64,000 bases of DNA from an uncultured SAR86 cluster bacterium (GTDB lineage: Bacteria > Pseudomonadota > Gammaproteobacteria > Magnimaribacterales > Magnimaribacteraceae): positions 62,001 to 126,000 of the forward strand of contig CACLEZ010000002.1 in NCBI GenBank assembly GCA_902606175.1, read 5' to 3'. Made by a program: the position numbers and the translations under genes. Each line of letters opens with the position of its first letter. The first letter of the stretch is position 1. The notes below the pieces were generated by a model. The model was not told the origin of the DNA. It searched no databases and saw nothing but the letters and a program-made list of their open reading frames with translations. Shown here one piece after another: positions 6,774 to 16,377 of this stretch.

Positions 6774-7550
6774 TTGGTGAAACAGCAGGACTTATTAAGC
6801 AAGTCATATGTGAAGAAATTAGAAAGTGTTCAAAAACTAATCTCTTTATCCTTCATTCTTATTTTAATATCTTGTGGCGAAACTATTCAGCCAACATTAG
6901 ATACTTTTAAAGTAGAAAACGATGTATTTGAGTCTGGTAAATCTTTAATTTCCTTACCATTCGACCTTCATGACTTAGAAGAAGTTACTTTAGATCAAAA
7001 TACTCTATTGATAGGTGTGCATGGAAGTAATAGTCGAGGTTATGAATGGATTTATCCTCTTCAAAGATTAAATAATGAAGGAAATATGGTTTCTTTTTTT
7101 CGTTGGGATGACAATGCATGCCCAAATCCATCCATGAACTCTTTGCTTGCTTTAATAAAACAAAAATTCTATGACAACCCAAATTTAAATAAAGTCATAT
7201 TGCTTGGCCATAGCTACGGCGGCCTTCTCGCAGTAGCATTTGCTGAAGCTTGGGACATGAATGTGCCTTTACAAATCCACTCTATTGCTGCGCCACTTAA
7301 AGGAATGAACATCATAAATTCAATATGCGATTATGAACTCCCCGATACTTTAAAACATAATATTGAACTCCATCAATGGAGAACTATTAAAGAGTTAGAT
7401 GGCGCCTTTAGCGATTTAGATTATGACCCTCAAGTTATGAAAATTCTCAAAAGTAAGGTCACAAGACTTCCAGAGACATACAAAGGAAATAAATTAGGAC
7501 ATAATTGGTCCATCAGCTGGGTAGCTGATGAAATAAGTAAGGAAGAATAA
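6774..7550 (+). CDS. Alpha/beta hydrolase, putative lipoprotein
   Basis: Up to 258 residues. GHSYGGLLA is a clear serine-hydrolase elbow; GVHGSNSRGYEW is the likely oxyanion region and GHNWS near the end supplies a candidate His. A hydrophobic segment ending L-I-S-C looks like a lipobox. The start is uncertain. TTG 6774 or the next GTG has GGGAG upstream but gives a long 34-residue pre-Cys region, whereas GTG 6810 gives an ideal 22-residue lipoprotein signal but a weak ribosome site. The substrate is unknown. It is probably the first gene of the following run. Confidence 0.65.
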   Translation: MVKQQDLLSKSYVKKLESVQKLISLSFILILISCGETIQPTLDTFKVENDVFESGKSLISLPFDLHDLEEVTLDQNTLLIGVHGSNSRGYEWIYPLQRLNNEGNMVSFFRWDDNACPNPSMNSLLALIKQKFYDNPNLNKVILLGHSYGGLLAVAFAEAWDMNVPLQIHSIAAPLKGMNIINSICDYELPDTLKHNIELHQWRTIKELDGAFSDLDYDPQVMKILKSKVTRLPETYKGNKLGHNWSISWVADEISKEE

Positions 7551-7574
7551 AGCAAACATAACTTTATAAATGTC

Positions 7575-8798
7575 ATGCGCAACATAGAAAATTTATTTCA
7601 AGACCGAGGTATCAACTATGGATGGGTTATGGTTCTGGTAGTCTTTGTTTTGAGCGGACTAGCTTTTGGATCAATGGCATCTATCTCTGTATTTTTAAAA
7701 CCAGTCTCTTTGGAATTTGGATGGACTAGAGGCCAGACTTCTTTTGCATATACAGTTGCTTCGTTTTCGTCTGCTGCATTCGGAGTAATGTGGGGTCAAG
7801 TCGCAGATAAGTTTGGGACACGCTGGTTTGGTTTTGTAGGTGCGATCTGTATGAGTTTAACTCTTTTTCTTCTATCTTATATGGATTCTGTATTTCAGTT
7901 TTATCTCCTATATTTTTTATTTGGAGCTATGGGTAGTGCTCTTTTGTTTTCACCTTTATATGCTAACGTAGGGTTTTGGTTTAAAGAAAATCCTGGACTG
8001 GCACTTGGTTTGGCCGCATCTGGAGGAGCTATTGGTCAGGCATTTATTCCTCACATTAGTGGTATATTGATTGAAGCTTCAGGCTGGAAGTCTGCTTACA
8101 TGAATTTGGCTTTTATCTATATAGCAACTGCTTTGCCTATTTCTTTACTTATTAAGGAGTCGCCCTGGAGAATAAGCGCAAGATCGGATGACAATCAAGA
8201 TGATAGATATTTTGCACTTTCTGAAAAAGAGGTAGTTTCATGGATCAGTCTTGCCGTTATTTTCTGTTGTATTTGTATGGCAATTCCAATCATGCACTTG
8301 GTTCCATTGTTGACCGATCAAGGATTCTCTCTTGAGTTTGCCACATCCGTTTTGATGGTTTTAATGGTGTTCGGTGCATTTGGTAGAATATTTGGAGGGA
8401 TTTTGGCCGACCGTATTGGCGCATTACCAGGATATATCTTAATGTCCCTAGGCCAAACGATTTTTGTCATATGGTTTCCTGACCTTATATCCCCAACGAC
8501 AATTTATGTAATGGCTGCGTTATTTGGTTTCACCTATTCAGGAGTTATGTCGAGTATTTTGGTTTGTACCAGGATGATGGTTCCTGCAAACTATGGAGCA
8601 AGAGCCATGAGTCTAACTTCTTTTTTTGGCTGGATTGGTATGGGGCTAGGAGGATTTTTGGGAGGTTATTTCTTTGATATTTATGGAAATTATAATTGGG
8701 CGTTTACATTTGCCGGCCTGTCAGGCGTTATAAATCTAATTATCCTTTCATTCTTTTTTCTTTATATCAGAAGAGCAGAAAGGTTAGTTTTAAATTAA
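7575..8798 (+). CDS. MFS transporter, monocarboxylate/oxalate-type
   Basis: 407 residues with twelve predicted helices. The first helix contains YGWVMVLVVFVL and the helix 2-3 loop has DKFGTRW, the MFS loop motif. The second half repeats the pattern with GGILADRIGAL. An N-terminal Tyr-Gly-Trp segment followed by a GWTRGQTSFA stretch is typical of the oxalate/formate antiporter and monocarboxylate porter branch of the MFS. The substrate is therefore probably a carboxylate, but this is inference. rlmN starts seven bases after the stop. Confidence 0.8.
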   Translation: MRNIENLFQDRGINYGWVMVLVVFVLSGLAFGSMASISVFLKPVSLEFGWTRGQTSFAYTVASFSSAAFGVMWGQVADKFGTRWFGFVGAICMSLTLFLLSYMDSVFQFYLLYFLFGAMGSALLFSPLYANVGFWFKENPGLALGLAASGGAIGQAFIPHISGILIEASGWKSAYMNLAFIYIATALPISLLIKESPWRISARSDDNQDDRYFALSEKEVVSWISLAVIFCCICMAIPIMHLVPLLTDQGFSLEFATSVLMVLMVFGAFGRIFGGILADRIGALPGYILMSLGQTIFVIWFPDLISPTTIYVMAALFGFTYSGVMSSILVCTRMMVPANYGARAMSLTSFFGWIGMGLGGFLGGYFFDIYGNYNWAFTFAGLSGVINLIILSFFFLYIRRAERLVLN

Positions 8799-8805
8799 AA
8801 GAGAC

Positions 8806-9927
8806 GTGAAACAAAATCATTCTAAGAAAATTAACCTTATGGGTTTAAGTAGAAAAGAGTTAGAGGATTTTTTTATTTCCATTGAGGAAAAACCATTTAG
8901 GGCAACCCAAATAATCAAATGGATACATCAAAGAGGAGTTTCAGATGTGTCTCAGATGACTGACCTGTCCAAAGTATTGCGTCAAAGGCTAGAAGAAATT
9001 TGTGAGATAAAGGTTCCTGAAGTTTTATATGAAAAATCATCAAAAGATGGAACCAAAAAATGGGTAATTAAAGTTGGAGAAAAAGATTTAATTGAAATGG
9101 TTCTCATCCCTGAGAAGAACAGAGCCACTTTATGCGTTTCATCACAAGTAGGGTGTGCGGTAGATTGCAGCTTTTGTGCTACTGGAAAGCAGGGCTTTTC
9201 AAGAAATTTGGACTTAGATGAAATAATAGGACAAGTTTGGGTTGCAGCTAATTCCTTTGGCTTACCTAGAGAGCCTAACTCAAGACATATTACAAATGTA
9301 GTTATGATGGGTATGGGGGAGCCATTGCTAAACTTTGAACCTGTTGTAAATGCTATGGATTTGATGACAGATGATAATGCTTATGGTCTATCCAAAAGAA
9401 AAGTTACTTTAAGCACCTCAGGTATAGTTCCTAAAATTGATGACTTAAGTAAGGTTAGCGATGTTGCTCTTACAATATCCTTACATGCTCCTAATGATGA
9501 ACTTAGAAATGAGCTAGTTCCCATTAATAAAAAATATCCTATACAAGAGCTGCTGGATTCAGTGAAGCGTTATGTTGATTCATGCGACGATAAGAGAATA
9601 ACAACAATCGAGTATATTCTTATTGATGGTATAAATGATGAACTGGCCCATGCAGAAGAATTGGCAGAGTTATTGAGACAATTACCCAGTAAAATAAATC
9701 TAATTCCCTTTAATGCTTTTGAAGGATCAAATTACCTTAAACCTTCTGGAAACAGAGTGAAGAGGTTTCAAAAATATCTCCAAGGTGAGGGTTATGTTAC
9801 GACCATTAGATCAACAAGAGGTGATGACATCATGGCCGCTTGCGGACAACTAGTCGGAAAAGTTAATGATAAGACGCGCAGAAAAGAGCGAGCGCAAAAA
9901 AATCTAATTAAGACTAGGGTAATCTAG
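8806..9927 (+). CDS. rlmN: 23S rRNA/tRNA adenine-C2 methyltransferase RlmN
   Basis: A 373-residue radical-SAM enzyme that methylates C2 of A2503 in 23S rRNA and A37 in some tRNAs. The cluster motif is CAVDCSFC. SAM-binding GEPLLN follows in MGMGEPLLNFEP, and the resolving Cys of the ping-pong mechanism is in MAACGQL near the C-terminus. Translation starts at GTG 8806, with AAGAGA just upstream. The final G of its TAG stop is the first base of the next gene's GTG, so translation is coupled. A housekeeping gene lying between a carrier and an oxygenase is an unusual setting. Confidence 0.95.
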   Translation: MKQNHSKKINLMGLSRKELEDFFISIEEKPFRATQIIKWIHQRGVSDVSQMTDLSKVLRQRLEEICEIKVPEVLYEKSSKDGTKKWVIKVGEKDLIEMVLIPEKNRATLCVSSQVGCAVDCSFCATGKQGFSRNLDLDEIIGQVWVAANSFGLPREPNSRHITNVVMMGMGEPLLNFEPVVNAMDLMTDDNAYGLSKRKVTLSTSGIVPKIDDLSKVSDVALTISLHAPNDELRNELVPINKKYPIQELLDSVKRYVDSCDDKRITTIEYILIDGINDELAHAEELAELLRQLPSKINLIPFNAFEGSNYLKPSGNRVKRFQKYLQGEGYVTTIRSTRGDDIMAACGQLVGKVNDKTRRKERAQKNLIKTRVI

Positions 9928-11084
9928 TGTTAAGAAATATTGCAGTGATAGGGGCAGGAGTGTCCGGTTTAACTGTTGGATATGCACTAAAAAAAATTGG
10001 CTTAGAAGTTGAAATTTTTGAAAGATCACAGTCTATAGAAGAATTTGGAGCTGGTATCACGCTTTCCAAGAATGCTACTCTGCTGTTGCAAGACCTGGAA
10101 CTAATGGAAGTTTTGTCTTCTAAGGGTTATTGTCCTATGGACTCCTTCATCAGAGATTACAGGAAAGCTAAGGTCATAAAGTCCAAAAAACTTGATAAAA
10201 ATTTCATCACTCTAGACAGAAGGGATCTTGTATCAACACTCTCGCATAGATTTGAAGAGCTTGGTGGAAGTATTATTCTCGATAGTGAGATTGAAGCAGT
10301 TGATCCTATTTCAGGTGAAATCTCAATTTCTACTCATAAAAGAAAGACATATGATCTGATACTAATTTGCGATGGTATTAAGTCTTCTCTAAGAGAGCTA
10401 TATTTTGATGACCAGAAACCTCAATTTACAGAATATGTGGCATGGAGGGGCATGACCTCGTTGGAGGATCTTCCTAAATTTGAAGGTAATGACAAGGTCA
10501 ATGTTTACTACGGCCCTGGAGGTCATTGTGTGCATTACCCAACTGGCAGAGGAGATCTTGTTAATTTTATTGCAATTGAACATAACGTAATTTGGTCTGA
10601 AGAGTCTTGGAAAATAAAGGGTAGTAAGGCTGAATTGCTAGAATCCTTTAAGGGATGGAATGAAGATTTACTTTCCATGTTTGATTCATCTCAAGAAATC
10701 TATAAGTGGGGTATTTTTGAAAGGCCTCTCCCAGACAAACTATATCGAGATAAGTGTATTCTTCTGGGAGATGCTGCTCACCCTATGGTTCCCTTTTTAG
10801 GACAGGGGGGGTGTCTTGCGATTGAAGATGCTTACTGTCTAATGTCTCTTATAAAGGACAAACAAGATCTGAATAGCATAGTTCAAGAATATGATAGGTT
10901 ACGAAATAGCAGAAGTAGATGGATACAAAAGAGATCAAAACTTCAGGGAATATTCAATCACGTGTCCAACCCCATAATTGCAAAGATAAGAAACTTTGTT
11001 ACGAAAATAATTATGAATAATAGTGTGAATAAACTGCATTCATATAATCTTATAAAAGAACTTTCTGAAATAAAGAAGATTTAA
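9927..11084 (+). CDS. FAD-dependent aromatic monooxygenase-like protein
   Basis: 385 residues of the PHBH/UbiH flavin-hydroxylase fold. It has the Rossmann motif GAGVSGLT at about 9-16, the DG motif in LILICDGIKSS and the GD motif in LLGDAAHPMVPFLGQGG. The closest general types are salicylate-hydroxylase-like or UbiH-like enzymes, which use NAD(P)H and O2 to hydroxylate aromatic or quinone rings. No partner thioredoxin-like domain is present. The start GTG shares a base with the rlmN stop. The adjoining carriers suggest catabolism of an imported ring compound, but that is conjecture. Confidence 0.8.
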   Translation: MLRNIAVIGAGVSGLTVGYALKKIGLEVEIFERSQSIEEFGAGITLSKNATLLLQDLELMEVLSSKGYCPMDSFIRDYRKAKVIKSKKLDKNFITLDRRDLVSTLSHRFEELGGSIILDSEIEAVDPISGEISISTHKRKTYDLILICDGIKSSLRELYFDDQKPQFTEYVAWRGMTSLEDLPKFEGNDKVNVYYGPGGHCVHYPTGRGDLVNFIAIEHNVIWSEESWKIKGSKAELLESFKGWNEDLLSMFDSSQEIYKWGIFERPLPDKLYRDKCILLGDAAHPMVPFLGQGGCLAIEDAYCLMSLIKDKQDLNSIVQEYDRLRNSRSRWIQKRSKLQGIFNHVSNPIIAKIRNFVTKIIMNNSVNKLHSYNLIKELSEIKKI

Positions 11085-12443
11085 ATGAGAAAAGTACCAT
11101 TAGGAACAACTATTGCTTACGGCATGCCGGGATTAGGTGCAGGCTATATGTATCTTTTGATGAGTCTATACGTCATGAAATTTTCCACCGATGTACTACT
11201 TATCGCTCCAGCAGTAATGGGAGTCATTTTTAGTATATCTAGGATATGGGATGCCGTATCAGACCCCATAGCAGGATATTTAAGTGATAGGACCACATTT
11301 AAATTTGGCAGAAGAAGGACCTGGATGCTAATAAGTTTTATCCCCATTTCGTTTGGATTTTTAGCAGTCTTTTCGCCACCAGAATCTATGCAAGGCCAGT
11401 CTCTTGATTTGTGGATGATGATAGCAATACTCAGTTTCTATTCCGCAATAACTCTACTTAACGTACCCCATATGGCTCTAGGGGCTGAACTATCAGAAGA
11501 TTATCATGAAAGGACTAGGCTGTTTGGAGTAAGACACATAGGCTTTACCCTGGGTTCAATTCTTGCATTAGTTTCTATGAGTTTGTTGATTAGTGAAGAA
11601 AATAATCCTGATGGAGATGTTAGACAGTTGGCTAGTAGCCTCGCTTTTTACGCCATTGGCGCAATGTCATTAATGATATTTTTTTCAGTCTCAAAACTTA
11701 AAGAAAATCCCGAATTTCAAAACCGAGTAAATAAAAATCCATTTAAGGCATTCAGAGATGTGTGGATAAACCCACATGCAAAAATATTAATAATAGTTCT
11801 ATTTATTGAAAATTTAGGCGGGGCAGTTATAGGAGTGCTCACCCTTTATGTGACTCAATATATAGTTGAAGCTCCTGCTTGGGCACCTTTAATTATATTT
11901 GCTTATATGCTTCCGTCAGCTTTATCTGTCCCTCTTTGGATACCATTATCAAGAAGATTTGGAAAAATAAGATTATGGGTTTTTAGTCTTGCCTTTACAG
12001 GCATTTCATTCGGCGGAATTTTTATTATTCCTTTTTTGGACTCTGTAACTGATCGATTGATTGTTATGTTTATTGGAGCAGCATTAGGTGGCATGGCCGC
12101 AGGCTGTGGAGGAGCAATTGGGCCTTCTGTGAAAGGTGATGTAATAGATTATGACGAGTACCTAACAGGAGAGAGGAAAGAAGGTTCATATTTTGCAGCA
12201 CTTAATTTTGTATTTAAAAGCGCAACAGGGATTATGCTTTTGGTAACTGGCTTTGTTCTGCAGTTTTCTGGTTTTATCCCTAATCAACCTCAGACGATGG
12301 AAGTAAAAATTGCACTGATTAGTCTCTATGGCCTTGTACCTTTAGTTTTTTATAGTTTAGGAGCTTATCTTTTATATAAAAAATTTAAGTTTGGTGAAAA
12401 AGAACACGCAGCAATAAAGCAGCAGATTCAAGAAAGAGCTTAA
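11085..12443 (+). CDS. GPH-family (MelB-like) cation symporter
   Basis: 452 residues with about twelve membrane segments. The first loop has SRIWDAVSDPIAGYLSDRT, the diagnostic glycoside-pentoside-hexuronide symporter stretch whose Asp residues bind Na+ or H+. The motif KFGRRRTW follows, and the central loop carries NPF. In marine bacteria these carriers take up sugars, sugar acids or other small organics. ATG 11085 directly follows the previous stop, and the 3' end overlaps the next gene by one base, so the four genes from rlmN to the VTT gene appear translationally coupled. Confidence 0.82.
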   Translation: MRKVPLGTTIAYGMPGLGAGYMYLLMSLYVMKFSTDVLLIAPAVMGVIFSISRIWDAVSDPIAGYLSDRTTFKFGRRRTWMLISFIPISFGFLAVFSPPESMQGQSLDLWMMIAILSFYSAITLLNVPHMALGAELSEDYHERTRLFGVRHIGFTLGSILALVSMSLLISEENNPDGDVRQLASSLAFYAIGAMSLMIFFSVSKLKENPEFQNRVNKNPFKAFRDVWINPHAKILIIVLFIENLGGAVIGVLTLYVTQYIVEAPAWAPLIIFAYMLPSALSVPLWIPLSRRFGKIRLWVFSLAFTGISFGGIFIIPFLDSVTDRLIVMFIGAALGGMAAGCGGAIGPSVKGDVIDYDEYLTGERKEGSYFAALNFVFKSATGIMLLVTGFVLQFSGFIPNQPQTMEVKIALISLYGLVPLVFYSLGAYLLYKKFKFGEKEHAAIKQQIQERA

Positions 12444-13075
12444 TGACCAGATTATTTAAATGGCTTACATTTATTTTAGTTTTTTTTACGACCATTATTA
12501 TTCCAGCAATCTTTTTGGAAACACCATTTTCTAGATATGGAGAAATAGCACTTGCTTGGGCAGATGAGAATACTGTTTATACTTCGATTGTAGTAATGAT
12601 TGCTCTAGCTGCGGATGTATTTCTCCCTGTTCCAAATGGATTAACAAATACTTTAGCAGGAGCTAGTTTGGGATGGGCACTTGCTTCTGTTGTTGTATGG
12701 ATAGGTCTAAATTTAGGAGCAGTATTCGGCTACCTAGTAGGTAGATTTGCAGCAAGACCATTAGCTCAAAAGATAGTTGGTATCGATGATTTAAAAAAAG
12801 CTGAAAAGTCAGCTAGAGATATCGATGTTATGGGCTTAATTCTTGCTAGACCTGTTCCCGCATTTGCTGAACTTAGTACCCTTGCAGCCGGAATAACTAA
12901 TATGCCCTTTATGAAATTTGTCTATGTAATGATTTTATCCAATATAGGTGTAGCTATAGTATTTTCTGGACTAGGAGCTGCAGCACTATCAAGCGGTTCA
13001 TCAACTTTAGCTTTTTTTGGAGCGGCTTTGTTACCTGCTTTACTCTATTTTTTATATAGGAAATTAAGCAACTAG
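12443..13075 (+). CDS. VTT/DedA-like (TVP38/TMEM64) membrane protein
   Basis: 210 residues with five or six membrane segments. The SNARE-associated/VTT domain spans about residues 55-180, with GASLGWALASVVVWIGLNLG, then FAARPLAQKIVG and ILARPVPAFAELSTLAAGIT, which carries the conserved re-entrant-helix Arg-Pro. Members act in membrane homeostasis as phospholipid or ion handlers; the exact substrate is unknown. TAATG overlaps the previous gene. It meets the leftward PhyH gene tail to tail one base away, with no terminator. Confidence 0.75.
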   Translation: MTRLFKWLTFILVFFTTIIIPAIFLETPFSRYGEIALAWADENTVYTSIVVMIALAADVFLPVPNGLTNTLAGASLGWALASVVVWIGLNLGAVFGYLVGRFAARPLAQKIVGIDDLKKAEKSARDIDVMGLILARPVPAFAELSTLAAGITNMPFMKFVYVMILSNIGVAIVFSGLGAAALSSGSSTLAFFGAALLPALLYFLYRKLSN

Positions 13076-13076
13076 A

Positions 13077-13958
13077 TCAAGGCTTAAGTATCCCTATGGA
13101 CTCCTTTTTGGGATCAAATTCTGCAGGTGAAACACTAGATCCGTCATGCCCGCCAAGAGTCCCAAAAGAACTGAAACCTAATATGTGTTTTTGCTTTTCG
13201 GTTATTTTTCCTAGTACTTCATCTCGGATACTATATTGATGATTTTCTTGAGGTTTCACCCAGGGCTGTAAAAAAGCTGTAGAGATATTGCTTCTCATAG
13301 ATCCTGATCTATTTAAACCATTGCCATGCCAAAGCCTTCCTTCCCAAACTATTGCTGTCCCTCTTGGTGCAGTCAAAGAATTAGCCATTTTTTGAATTTC
13401 TTCACCATTTGCAGTGCGATAATCTATGAGCGGCCATTTATGTGATCCAGGTATTAGCCTAGTACCACCATTTTCAGGTGAGTTATCTGAGATCAAGTAC
13501 ATTACATTCGCCATGAAAGGAAAGTCCATAGGATGAGGCACCAAAGGCCATTGATCTTGGTGAAGGGCCATTTTCTCATTACCACTTCCATTCATATGCG
13601 CTCCCATTGAACAGAGACAAACTTTTTCTCCGATTAGATGCTGAATAAGAGGTAGTATTTTTGGATGATCGATTAGTTTCAAAAAACAATCACCTTTATT
13701 AATTAGATTCCAGACTAATCTACTTACTTTTTCCTCTTCAGATGACTCTAAGCCTAACCCTTCATCGCCTCTGACTTTCGACCCTACCTTATATTTTTCT
13801 TCACCTAAGAACTGTTCGTTAAGTCTTTGGTCCATCTCATCAATTTCATCACTACTTAATACATTAGCAATCAAAGCCATACCATATTTATCTAAATGAT
13901 TTTTAGCTTCTTCTATATCTTCAGTTAAGGGCGGATACTCTAGAGTTTCAAGGTTCAT
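13077..13958 (-). CDS. Phytanoyl-CoA dioxygenase (PhyH) family, copy 2
   Basis: A 293-residue Fe(II)/2-oxoglutarate oxygenase. The metal triad is visible as His133 and Asp135 in ALHQDQW and His211 in WHGNG, with Arg222 as the likely 2-oxoglutarate anchor. The first 25 residues resemble those of the adjacent upstream gene (LEYPPL...EEAK...LDKYG), so the two are tandem paralogues. The stop-start overlap with that gene is four bases. Marine PhyH enzymes hydroxylate diverse lipids and small molecules; the substrate is unknown. Confidence 0.85.
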   Translation of the reverse strand: MNLETLEYPPLTEDIEEAKNHLDKYGMALIANVLSSDEIDEMDQRLNEQFLGEEKYKVGSKVRGDEGLGLESSEEEKVSRLVWNLINKGDCFLKLIDHPKILPLIQHLIGEKVCLCSMGAHMNGSGNEKMALHQDQWPLVPHPMDFPFMANVMYLISDNSPENGGTRLIPGSHKWPLIDYRTANGEEIQKMANSLTAPRGTAIVWEGRLWHGNGLNRSGSMRSNISTAFLQPWVKPQENHQYSIRDEVLGKITEKQKHILGFSSFGTLGGHDGSSVSPAEFDPKKESIGILKP

Positions 13959-14947
13959 TGCTTAGTTGGTTTTAGTTCTTTTATTCTTTTAGGTTCAATA
14001 TCTATGAGATAGTCCATAGAGCTTTCTATTCGTCCATATGCATTCCAGACTTTAAATCCTAGTCTAGACTTTAGTTTTTCTGAACAAGAATCCCAAAGGT
14101 CTCTATCAAGTCCAAGTGTTTGGTTTTCTTGTTGTCTAAATTGCGGTGAGCAGAAAGTTGTAAGCACGCCCAATCTATCTGTATTACCAGTATTAGCTCC
14201 AGTTCCATGCCAAAGCCTTCCATCAAAAACCATTAAAGAGCCTGCCTTTGCCTCAGGTTGATTTATGGGATACATACTTTGGTCCTCTTGATTTGGATGG
14301 GCCCCAGTAAGATGAGATCCAGCAACTACCTCAGTAGCCCCATTCGTTGGAGAAAAATCTGATAGCATCCACATGCAATTAGCTACAACTGGTGGCGATA
14401 TGCCAAGAGACACGTCAGGCTCAACAAAATTTACATCAGCCTTTCTTGTTATTTCTGAGGGTCTTATATAACTTTCTCCAGCTTTTACAGGTTGAGGCAT
14501 CCACCATTGGTCTGTATGCAAACCCATTCTTACGCCACCGGGTTTAGCAATATTTGCTGAGTGTGTAGATAAAATAAAATCATTACCTAAAATATGACCA
14601 ACTAGTTCATCTACTAAAGTGTGAGTAACCATTTCTCTAAAACATTCACCTTTATTAGCTAACATCCAGAGCCTCTGATTAACTCCTCCATTCTGAGTGC
14701 TAAAAGAGTCTTTATCTACTTTGCCGTCTTTAAATTTAACCTCTTGACCAGCGCCTCCGTCTCTAAAAGACAAACCAAGTTCTTCTTCTGCTTCGGCTTG
14801 CTCAAGAAGTCTTTGCTTAGATATTTCTATTTCGTCATCACTAAGCACTTCGGGAATTAAGCAATATCCAAATTTATCTAAGTCCGCCTTAGCTTGAGAT
14901 ATATCTTTTGTATGGCTTGGGCCGTATTCTAGAATCATACGATTCAA
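13955..14947 (-). CDS. Phytanoyl-CoA dioxygenase (PhyH) family, copy 1
   Basis: 330 residues. His144 and Asp146 in GLHTDQWW and His247 in RLWHGTG form the Fe(II) site, with Arg258 following. Compared with its neighbour it has an insertion of about 30 residues between the two halves of the metal site. The frame opens with TTG at 14947; ATG 14938 is three codons in, and neither has a good ribosome site. Alignment with the paralogue (both start Met-Asn) slightly favours the TTG. It is transcribed leftward from the spacer shared with the carotenoid oxygenase gene. Confidence 0.85.
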   Translation of the reverse strand: MNRMILEYGPSHTKDISQAKADLDKFGYCLIPEVLSDDEIEISKQRLLEQAEAEEELGLSFRDGGAGQEVKFKDGKVDKDSFSTQNGGVNQRLWMLANKGECFREMVTHTLVDELVGHILGNDFILSTHSANIAKPGGVRMGLHTDQWWMPQPVKAGESYIRPSEITRKADVNFVEPDVSLGISPPVVANCMWMLSDFSPTNGATEVVAGSHLTGAHPNQEDQSMYPINQPEAKAGSLMVFDGRLWHGTGANTGNTDRLGVLTTFCSPQFRQQENQTLGLDRDLWDSCSEKLKSRLGFKVWNAYGRIESSMDYLIDIEPKRIKELKPTKQ

Positions 14948-15000
14948 ATATTATCATGAAAAATGAGTAAATTACTTTTTAGTATAAGTTAGATCTAGAC

Positions 15001-15011
15001 TCAAACTTTGA
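15001..15011. promoter_or_regulatory. Short palindrome between divergent oxygenase genes
   Basis: TCAAA-C-TTTGA lies in the 128-base spacer between the PhyH and carotenoid oxygenase genes. A TATAAT at 15038-15043 lies downstream towards the carotenoid oxygenase gene, with no good -35. It is a candidate shared operator, but palindromes of this size arise by chance in AT-rich DNA. Confidence 0.3.
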
Positions 15012-15075
15012 ACCAATGGGACCTTACTTTAATAGGTTATAATGACATTTTTAAACCAAAAACTGCGCAATCTAT

Positions 15076-16356
15076 ATGAACGAGTATCTTCTGGGAAACT
15101 ACGCTCCTGTTACCAAAGAAATTAATGAAACAGACTTGAAGGTGACTGGAAATATACCTAAAGACCTTTCTGGACTTCTCCTAAGGAATGGTCCAAATCC
15201 AATGTCTGCTTTGAATGAAGAAACACATCATTGGTTTATAGGGCAGGGAATGCTTCACGGAATTAGATTAGATTCCGGTAATGCACTTTGGTATAAAAAT
15301 AAATCTGTCGATGGCAATGATTCAATTGCCAATACCAGCGTAATTTCTCATGCTGGGAAAATTTATGCCATCGTTGAAGCTGGAGGTTATCCGGTAGAAA
15401 TAGATCAAGAATTAAATTCATTGAACACAAAACCATTCTATGGAGACGAAAATAAAGGTTTTACTGCGCACCCAAAACTGGATCCAAATACAGGTGAGCT
15501 CCATGCAATGTGTTATGACTACGCCAATAAGTTTGAAACTATTGATTATGTCGTAATTGATAAAAATGGATCTCATAAAAAGACGCAAACCATTCCTTTT
15601 GAAACAAGATCAATGCTTCACGAATGTGCAATTACAGAAAACTATGTATTGGTATTAGATCTATCCGTTACTTTCAGCCTAGAAAGGCTTGGTGGAGGTT
15701 ATTTCCCTTTTGCATGGGATGACAATCATCAATCTAGGATAGGTCTACTTGATAGGAATGATGAGTCACAAGATGTTCGGTGGTTTGAGATAGATAGGAC
15801 ATATTTTTTTCATACCTTTAATGCTTATGAAGATAAGAATGGAGATGTTGTCGTCTCTGCAACCGCATATGACAGATTATTTGATAAAGATAGGAATGGT
15901 CCATTTACAGAATCCTCCCCACATTTAACAAGATGGATCCTTGACCTCAAGTCGGGGAGTGCTAAATCCGAACAACTTGATGATAGGTCTATAGAATTTC
16001 CAAGAATTCATCCGGATCTTGTGAGCAAATCAAACCAATTTGGTTATGCCCTTGCATCTTCAAATTCTAAAAAACCAGATTTTAAAGAAATCGTTAAGTA
16101 CGATTTTGTGAATGACTCCTCTGAAGTATACGAGTATGGCTCTGGAAATTTTGGGGCAGAACCTGTTTTTGTTCCTTCCGAGGGAGGAAATGATGAGGAT
16201 GAGGGTTACCTTTTATCACTTGTCTATGACCAAGATACAGATAAAAGTGATCTTATCATTTTAAACGCACAAGAGTTAAGTTCTGGGCCTTTAGCTAAAA
16301 TCCATTTACCTCAGAGAGTCCCTTTTGGATTCCATGGGGACTGGATAAATATTTAA
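15076..16356 (+). CDS. Carotenoid cleavage oxygenase (RPE65 family)
   Basis: A 426-residue seven-bladed propeller enzyme with all four iron-binding histidines in place: His132 (TAHPKLD), His182 (LHECAIT), His246 (FFHTFNA) and His420 (FGFHGDW). The opening, PKDLSGLLLRNGPNP, is the family signature. Members split a double bond of carotenoids, apocarotenoids or stilbene-like lignin fragments with O2. Retinal formation for a rhodopsin is possible but cannot be separated from lignostilbene-type activity by sequence reading. There is no Shine-Dalgarno before ATG 15076. The membrane protein gene follows 21 bases later. Confidence 0.9.
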   Translation: MNEYLLGNYAPVTKEINETDLKVTGNIPKDLSGLLLRNGPNPMSALNEETHHWFIGQGMLHGIRLDSGNALWYKNKSVDGNDSIANTSVISHAGKIYAIVEAGGYPVEIDQELNSLNTKPFYGDENKGFTAHPKLDPNTGELHAMCYDYANKFETIDYVVIDKNGSHKKTQTIPFETRSMLHECAITENYVLVLDLSVTFSLERLGGGYFPFAWDDNHQSRIGLLDRNDESQDVRWFEIDRTYFFHTFNAYEDKNGDVVVSATAYDRLFDKDRNGPFTESSPHLTRWILDLKSGSAKSEQLDDRSIEFPRIHPDLVSKSNQFGYALASSNSKKPDFKEIVKYDFVNDSSEVYEYGSGNFGAEPVFVPSEGGNDEDEGYLLSLVYDQDTDKSDLIILNAQELSSGPLAKIHLPQRVPFGFHGDWINI

Positions 16357-16377
16357 AAAATAAAAAGGGGAATAAGA

